64,000 nt of DNA. Source: Cristatella mucedo. Taxonomy: Eukaryota; Bryozoa; Phylactolaemata; Cristatellidae. A model generated the notes under the pieces. It ran no database searches. It was given only the letters and a program-made list of their open reading frames with translations, and was not told the DNA's origin. Positions 51,735 through 64,000 of this stretch are shown piece by piece. Each line of letters begins with the position of its first letter. Position 1 is the stretch's first letter. The DNA lies in NCBI GenBank assembly GCA_009760855.2, contig WPIO01000019.1, forward strand, positions 3,857,501 to 3,921,500, read 5' to 3'. A program made the position numbers and the translations under genes.

Positions 51735-52545
51735 GTTTTGATTGGACTTTTTAATTCAACCAGCAACTACCGAGACGTCAGTTGGTAGAGTTCCAGGCTT
51801 TAAGAGCATGCTGACTGAAAGAATGGCCTGTCAAGGATTTGAGGCATTTCTAAATTACTTGTGTCAGAAGATTGCATGGTACGATGCATAAACCTGATTA
51901 GGAAGTATTTCAATAGGTAGGCTGGAGCACGAGAATGAAAAGACCTAAATTCAGTGACATAACTTTGAAGTCAATATGCTGCTTGATTGGAAACACATCA
52001 GGTAGGTGAAAACTAGTTTAATGTGGCAGCTGCCACGTTTGTGACACACAGGCCTAGCTGTTATAGCAAGTGTAATTATCTTATTTACCAGGCAGAAGGA
52101 CCTATGAGTAATGAGTTGCAGAAGTCCAGGTGGGACATCACAAATGGATTGACCAGCTTGGCTGTGGCATCGTTATTTAAACAGGCACGCATTTTGCAAT
52201 GTCAAGTTGAAAGTAGGCCGCCTGCTGATGTGGTCATATCCTGAACGGTCACACTGGAACATGCCCCAGATTGCAAGCAGATGCTGGTGGAGATGTATTT
52301 GCCGAGCTCATTTAAGACTTTCCTATTTCTGAGTAACACCAGGTTTGCCCATAACTGCTGAGTTGGCTGTGTCGTCAATTAACTTGAGAACGCTTGCTGC
52401 CTTCCGAGTGTAAAGGTCAGCACTACATGCAGCAAAGGAGTCAGGAGAGAGTTTGATGCGGTAGAAGCTAAAGAGGAATTAAAGCGCAGGTCGCAGCAGC
52501 TGTGTGTCGTCTGCATAGAAGTGAAAGAAAAGTCGAGATGATGGG
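51735..52545 (-). mobile_element. L2-like LINE, antisense, decayed
   Basis: On the plus strand the order of antisense landmarks is CCAGGCTTTAAGAGCATGCT (51790), then GTACGATGCATAA, then GCAGAAGTCCAGGTGGGACA (52119), then GGTTTGCCCATAACT (52343) and CGTCTGCATAGAAGTGAAA (52508), the same order as in 1-900. It ends at the RT catalytic box. Confidence 0.78.
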
Positions 52546-53379
<834 letters not shown>

Positions 53380-54240
53380 AATGATGGTTCTTTTAGCAGC
53401 TGTTGGTTGATACTATTAATCGCCAAGTCCTTTTTGAGCGCCTCTTATCTCGCCCTAGGAATGACTGGCACTACACTGAAATGGTTCAGGCCCTATATCA
53501 GTAGGATACTTCCGAGCATAGATACTAATGGGCAACTGTCATCCGAGGAGCCTCTAAAGTGTGGTGTACCCCAGGAGTCTCTGTTTGGTCCACTTCTTTT
53601 CACAATTTGTACTTTCCCTCTTGCCGATGTAAAAATCGCCAAGCAATCATCTAGGGTTTCATTTTTATACAGATGACATGCAGCTGTGGCTGCATTATGA
53701 TCCCTCCCTCCCTGCCTTCCAGCATGTCAAACTCGCTCAGCTGCCTTGCTACATGTATTGCTGACATTCACACTTGAATTGCAGAAATGTTTTGTTTCTC
53801 ACTTTTAGGCCCCTTCACTCTGGCTCTAGCCTACCTATCCGAAATGCTTCCTACATCAGGCTATGCAAATACCACCTGCTCTTCTGACCCTCTAATCGTT
53901 TAGCTTTGCCTTTAACCATGCTCAAATCCTTTGGGGAACTGTTAATTGACGTGTTGCCAAAGCCGGAGCTGACTCCCGTCTGACGTCACGACAACCCCTT
54001 TACTCGGCGTCATTTGAAAAGAAGCTAAAACCTACATGCTCCTCTCAGCATGTGCTGGTCACGTGTGTATTGTCCTTTTGTGTCCTTATACATGCTGACA
54101 CTGTCCATATTATCACTAAATTAAATAACTTGCTTTCTTTGCAGCATATGTAAAGTGCCTAGAAGGTAATTCAGTTCTCTTAGGGCGATATGCAAATCTC
54201 TTATTATATTTGACTTATTGTTATTGTTATTATTATTAGT
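53380..54240 (+). mobile_element. L2-like LINE with internal deletion and ATT-type tail
   Basis: An open frame (53407-53676) encodes TLKWFRPYISRILPSIDTNG, LKCGVPQESLFGPLLF and ADVKIA, then the catalytic box follows in another frame (FIQM near 53660-53680). The part between the LAACIDDI-like segment (53750) and the LLGPFTLA-like segment (53800) is deleted. The copy ends with TGTAAAGTGCCTAGAAGG (54149-54166) and a TTATTATT tail. Confidence 0.8.
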
Positions 54241-55636
54241 GTCATTATTAAGATCTGTGCACAAGCTTCCGGGTTGCAGTCATTTGCCTGCCGGTCCTCG
54301 ACCCGCTATCACCTCACCCCCACCCCCTCCCTCTCCCCCTGCCCAATTAGCCATTGGTTGCTCCCATTCCTTCTTGTTCTCGTGTATGGGTGAATCCTGA
54401 GATGATGTGCACACGGATGTGCTGGCATCGTGCAGTCAATTTGCTGTGGTGTTTGTTACTTTCGTAGGGCTACTTCGGTCTGCTTCCTGAACTCTATTTA
54501 TTAAGTCGTGGAAAGCAATGGACCTTTAAAGACTGCTCGTCTGCCTCCCTCTTCCTCCTCCCTTCCCCTCCCTTCCCTTCCCCCATGTCTCTTCAGCCTT
54601 TTTCCTCCCACAGCTTTGTGAGGATTTTTGTTATTTGCTTGTAGACATGATAAATATGGTTAAGCTCGGCTACGTGGCGCAGTGCTGCTGCTGGCTCTTC
54701 TGCCCTGGCGATGCAGTGGAAGCGCTTGGTGTGTAAGTCACGATTAGCGCCACCGCTCGCTTGCCTCGCCCTGCTTTGTGCGCTCGCTCCGCCGAGAGCC
54801 CCTCCCTCCTGCATGCTGCCACCAGTGCGGTGGCTGCACCGCTTGGTCGCAGTTGCATGAGCAGAGCACGCGGCTAACCACACGTGCGCTCTTCGACTCA
54901 TCTCGTCTGCGTACAGGACTGGCATTTCCGTTTTTGTCCTTGCCTTTTCGTTCATCCCTGTGGCAGCTGCTGCCACGTGCGCATGTTCAGGTGTCAGCCC
55001 GTGCGTGTCTCGTGGGCATCTGTGTTCGCTATGGAATTTGAGCACATCTCCCTAGGAAGTCGAGTAGTCCAAACTCTTGCTTGCTACTGCTAGTTCGTTC
55101 GGTGCGTGAGCCTGCGATGCCCATGCGTGTTGGCTGCAAATGACGTGCGGAGTCTGAAGCAGGTTTAAGCCCAACGGTCCTTGGGGGTGGAGTGCACGAA
55201 TGTCGGCGAGAGCTTAGTCCTGACCTGCACTTATGAATCCGGGTGTATGCAGTCGTTTTCTTGTCGGTCCTTCTGTGGTCGTTCTTCTTGTAAGCAGTTA
55301 GGCATGCACCGTTCGCCTTCCGGCATTCGCTTCCTTCCAGCTTCCTGGCGGCTCCACCGACAGAGATGCATCATGGGAAAGTCGTCGGCCAATGAAGCCG
55401 AGCAGCTGGGCAAGTGCCAGCTCCACGCACTACACCGATCACAGCCCTGAACGTTACTGTGCTGTCGACCAAAAGCCTCCTTTTGTACTGCCACGTGATA
55501 GCCGTCATACTGCCATGACAGCCACGTGTCTCTGCAAGCACTGGTAGATGGGCATTGCCTATTGTCAGGCTCTGTTTGTGGCTCATTAGTAAATTTTAAA
55601 CCTCTTGGCGATTGCCTTTTCCTTCAGCCATCTCAA

Positions 55637-55671
<35 letters not shown>

Positions 55672-55826
55672 TCTGCTGAAAAAATCTTGCTGTGTAGCCA
55701 CAGCTGCCGTGGCTGCTACTCCGTTCGTGGGGGTGGGGTGTAGGTATTCCGGTGCACTGAAGCTGTGCACAGCGTGTGAAAATATTTATTGACAGCTCAC
55801 ATTCAAACGCGTGCTTCTGGTGTATT
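54241..55826. other. Non-coding stretch, nothing recognised
   Basis: C-rich patches (54305-54345, 54545-54590) and a GT run (55637-55671) are present. A Cys-rich plus-strand frame at 55181-55450 matches no family that I know. Confidence 0.35.
55637..55671. repeat. (GT)n microsatellite
   Basis: A TG/GT run of about 35 bases. Confidence 0.95.
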
Positions 55827-56751
55827 TTAGTTTGATTTTGGTTCACCACGATTCTTTATAACCCCCCCCCCCCCCTTGTCAGCCCAAGCATTGAGGCCAC
55901 AAACTTTCTCTTCGGCTTCTTTTGCTGTAGCATTCCTCAGGGCCTGAATTTTAGTGCAAAGGTCGGCATTTGATGTAGACCGAATGCTGCCTTTGCCACC
56001 CATGTTGTCCCACAAATGCTTGTGGGGTTCAGGTCTGACGATTAGCTGGGCCACTGAATGAGCAACACACGGGATCCTTCAAAACAGTGCTTTGCTTGCC
56101 TGGCAGTGTGCTTATGGTCGTTATCTTGTTGCCAAGTATACCGATCCCCGAGCAGTGTATTTGCGCTTTGCAATCAACGTCAGTGACCGCCTGAAGGTAC
56201 ACGTGTTGGTCCATGATATCTTCGGTCGGATGCAGAGCTCCAACCCGGTTGCAGCAAAGCAGCCCCAAACCATCACCACCGAATTCCAGTGTTGGTGTAA
56301 GGCAGCCGTGCCTTTACTTCCAGATGCTCTTACGCCCAGATGCTCTTACTTCCAGATGCTCTTACGCCCAGATGCTCTACCGCTTTGGTTTGTGCTCTCG
56401 CAATCCCGAATGCTGTGTTGGCATTAACACCTTAATGCACCGGCACTCTCTGCGCTGCACTGTACCTTTACCCATTCGGCTGCAGATCAGACTGCCTGTC
56501 GCGAAGACTCTGCTGTAGCGTGTTGTAGAGTGCGTTAGGCTGCCCGGCCACATCCGGCCTCTTCGCCTGTCCTCCTTGTCATCGATCAGCATGCTTGCGA
56601 TTTCACGCCGAGAAGCGCATAATAAGTTTTTCGGTAGTGCTCGTCGTGCTTGCCGACCTCGGATCGCATGCTCTTTCTCAAATAGTGCCGAGGAGGGATC
56701 CACAGTAATTCGCATGTACGATGGGCGAGGCTCGGGCGTGCCTCTCTGCAC
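55827..56751 (-). pseudogene. Tc1-type transposase relic
   Basis: On the minus strand, pieces in changing frames follow a Tc1 transposase: GRQARRALPKNLLCASRREI (basic linker after the helix-turn-helix, near 56640), GALHPTEDIMDQHVYLQ (near 56230), QQDNDHKHTARQAKHCF with the second catalytic Asp (near 56110), VLLIQWPS, a stop codon TAA at 56042-56044, SSDLNP, and in another frame HKHLWDNMGG (near 56000), ending VIKNRGEP. The third acidic residue before LW is not Glu. The stop, the frame shifts and this loss show a dead copy. Terminal inverted repeats were not found. Confidence 0.78.
56318..56382. repeat. Short tandem repeat of about 17 bases, four units
   Basis: CCAGATGCTCTTAC recurs four times in slightly different forms (56320-56380), with units alternating in the last bases, so the array is two copies of about 34 bases. 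It lies within the Tc1-type relic and disrupts it. Confidence 0.85.
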
Positions 56752-61884
<5,133 letters not shown>

Positions 61885-61975
61885 ACCGTGCACGTTACAC
61901 GTGCGTTTGTTAGGGCTCGAGCCCACGATCTCGGCCGTTAAAAGCCTTACCACTGGGCGAAACCAGCATGGTGCC
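61885..61975 (-). mobile_element. tRNA-derived SINE head, antisense
   Basis: On the minus strand, TTTCGCCCAGTGGTAAGG (61964-61947) fits a tRNA A box and GTGGGCTCGAGCCCT (61928-61914) fits a B box, as in the SINE at 33580. The body and tail would lie to the left (61830-61900) but are not clear. Confidence 0.6.
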
Positions 61976-62374
61976 TGATCTGCTGCGTCTGTCCATGTTC
62001 AGCCACTCCGTACAAATTCAGTGGCCACGCTTTAGACTGATGGACATAGCACCTCGTAACTTTTTCATCACCAGCTGTTCGTGGGTACGATCAGAAAGGC
62101 TCTCGATCACTGCTAATCAGGCCTCGAACCCCACCCCCCAGCTCGGCTGGACAGGCTTGTATTGTAATCCAGCACTGAGCCGAGCCGAGCCTCCAGCGGA
62201 GCTGTCCAGTTGTAGTGCAGCAGTATAATGGCATGTGGCATCTCAAGGCTGCTATCTCAGGTCATTTCTTTGCGTTCGAGCGTCTGTGTTTGCTTGTGCA
62301 GTGCACCTGCAATAATAAAAACAAGTTCTGCCACTTGTCATATTTTCTTGTGTTCAGACTTCGTGTCGTGCCTC
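61976..62374. other. Non-coding stretch, nothing recognised
   Basis: No gene or known element is recognised. Confidence 0.35.
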
Positions 62375-62665
62375 GAAGAGCCAAGGGCTCTCTTAACTCA
62401 CTGGCAGCTTGTAGTGCCCACATTCCCACTGCGATGGCAGCTAACTAACTCAAATTGAATGACGATAAGGCCAACCTAATAGCTATGGGCAAAACCTAGG
62501 GACCTTGAGAGAATGGTAAGTTTTACCTTTTTGCTTGGTCCGTATATCTCCTGCGGCTTCTGGTTTTAGTATCGTATTCCAAAATGACACGTCGATCGCA
62601 GAGTCCGATCTGCCTGCTTTCAGCTATTGGATATCGTGGATATTGCTAACATTCTGGCTCCGTGT
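62375..62665 (+). mobile_element. L2-like LINE piece, diverged
   Basis: The order of landmarks is TCTCTTAACTCACTGGCAGC (62390), then AAATTGAATGACGATAAGGC, then AGCTATGGGCAAAACC (62481), then ATCTCCTGCGGCTTCTGGT (62546) and GTATTCCAAAATGACAC (62573). This is the family segment from SLNSLAA to the GVIFQSD motif. Confidence 0.68.
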
Positions 62666-63204
62666 CAATTGCTCCGGCTTTGAACGCGCTATACAAAACT
62701 GTAACACCCACCAAGTCTTTGTGATTACAACGGAGATACAGTGGAAATAACAACTGCATGTCAGTTCGATTATAAAAGGAAGAATCTGCACATCCTTCGC
62801 AGAGGATGCTTACTATATATTGCTACTAATTAAAGCGAGAAAGTCTTACCGTCCTTCCTTCTCGTGGCTAGGTGGCAACCAGTACTTCCGGGAGTGACTT
62901 CCGGGTGTAACGGACCTTTAATTCTACTATGACTCATCGAAGCGAGTCCACAGGCAGTGAGCTATAGTAGTAGTTAATATAATCCCTTAGCTCGACAGTT
63001 AGTGAGTGCTCACCAGCTTTAGGTTATCAGACACTCAGTCCCAAAGGCTGAAGTTCTCCTTGATTTTTCACAGGTGCATGCTAGTTCTTACAAGATGGAC
63101 GGACGAACTCATACATTGGCCTATTTACACTGGCTTTTATATTATTTGATTATATATTGCATGTTTTTACCTTTGTTTTGTTGGGGGCTAAACTTTGTGG
63201 TGTC
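62666..63204. other. Non-coding stretch, nothing recognised
   Basis: No gene or known element is recognised. Confidence 0.35.
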
Positions 63205-63275
63205 AGCCTCAGTTAGCTGTGTGGTATGAGCGCTACCCTCACAATGCCTGGTCTTGACCATCCCTCAAAGATTTC
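63205..63275 (+). mobile_element. tRNA-derived SINE head candidate
   Basis: GTTAGCTGTGTGGTATGAGC (63213-63232) fits an A box and TGGTCTTGACCATCCC (63249-63264) fits a diverged B box at the right distance. A tail is not clear. Confidence 0.42.
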
Positions 63276-63854
63276 TTGAATTGAATCGTCACACGACTAT
63301 TCTTGCTCACGAGATGACAAAGTATATTTTCTGTTTAGTTGTTGTGTAGCCTTTAATCTCACCCTATCAGACTGGGAATCCGCACTTGCTTAAGCATTTT
63401 TTCACTGCACGTGTGATGTGAATGTAAGTCAAGGTTTCTTCGGTGATCTTGACATATCAGGGATATTAAGCTTGAGTTTATCTAGCATTCCTCACTAAGC
63501 ACGACTTGATCTTCATCTGTAGTGCTTTGCTTATGTTTGGCAGCATAATGCCGCAGCACAATCTCGAATGGCATGTATACTCCACCGATCGCTGTTTCTC
63601 TTCCAGCTCAGTCATTTTAGGCCGGTGCCCCACCCACCCGAGCAGAGTGGTAAGCGACTTTGTGGAATCCCTTTCTTGTACCGTGACACTTTCTTGTTTC
63701 ATAGCCCTGACGTTGCCTCAGAGGGTTTTTACACGAAGGGCAAGGTCGGCATGCACAGCATAAGCTCACTCTTATACTTCGTGTGCGTGCATATGCTAGC
63801 TCGGGCGTACATGCACGTGTGCAGGGGGTTAGGTCTCACACACGAAACCGGTTA

Positions 63855-64000
63855 CCTATCGAGTCCCTCGAGGGTCTGTACTCGGTCCCTTGCTGTTCTT
63901 CATTTATACTCAACCTCTGGTAAAAGTGATTAAGGCCCATGGAATAGGATATCACTTTTATGCTGACGATATTCAGCTGTATCTGTCATTCAAGCCGTCA
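63855..64000 (+). mobile_element. Non-LTR reverse transcriptase core, cut by the window edge
   Basis: The frame encodes YRVPRGSVLGPLLFFIYT (compare GVPQGSVLGP), then VIKAHGIGYHFYADDIQLYL with the catalytic YADD intact, and SFKPS at the window end. It differs from the L2-like copies in its text around the box (KAHGIGYH), so it is another CR1/L2-type family. A TAG lies in frame near 63830, so the copy may be truncated or broken upstream. Confidence 0.82.

Overview
This is a stretch of animal nuclear DNA. It contains split genes with GT-AG introns, a receptor tyrosine kinase of the ROR family, many decayed LINE and SINE copies, and very long CA, GA and TC microsatellites. No bacterial signature is visible (no operons, no dense coding, no ribosome binding sites). 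The host looks like an invertebrate bilaterian; a lophotrochozoan or flatworm-type genome is plausible, but the sequence does not let me name it. Non-coding DNA makes up well over 90% of the window.

The main gene is a ROR-like receptor on the minus strand, running from a signal-peptide exon at 39427 down to a stop codon at 7850 (about 31.6 kb). I found seven exons: signal peptide (39343-39427), the two halves of an Ig domain (28095-28305 and 26825-26931), three exons of a Frizzled-type cysteine-rich domain (16443-16567, 14596-14784, 12242-12373), and one large last exon with the transmembrane helix, kinase-like domain and a low-complexity tail (7850-9673). Intron phases agree at every junction except Ig to CRD, where a short linker exon is probably missing. 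Three things are odd: no kringle domain is visible, the DFG-equivalent aspartate of the kinase is replaced by asparagine, and the reading frame breaks between the membrane helix and the kinase.

Head to head with ROR, 345 bases away, a plus-strand gene starts at 39773. Its first coding exon resembles the N-terminus of PPWD1 (a spliceosomal WD40 cyclophilin). A GC-rich island of about 2.4 kb (37.4-39.9 kb) covers both starts.

The rest is mobile and simple-sequence DNA. An L2-like LINE family with an (ATT)n tail occurs in at least a dozen truncated copies in both directions. A second, CR1-type family occurs in antisense at 28.6, 48.1 and 49.6-50.9 kb, and an intact-looking reverse transcriptase core runs off the right edge. 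tRNA-derived SINEs occur at several sites, one with a 3' hairpin tail shared with the L2 element. A 176-base SPIN-type hAT element sits at 22032-22207 with an 8-base target duplication. Relics of a Tc1-type transposase (55.8-56.8 kb) and a hAT transposase C-terminus (43.0-43.2 kb) are also present. The region right of 40 kb holds no other gene that I can recognise.
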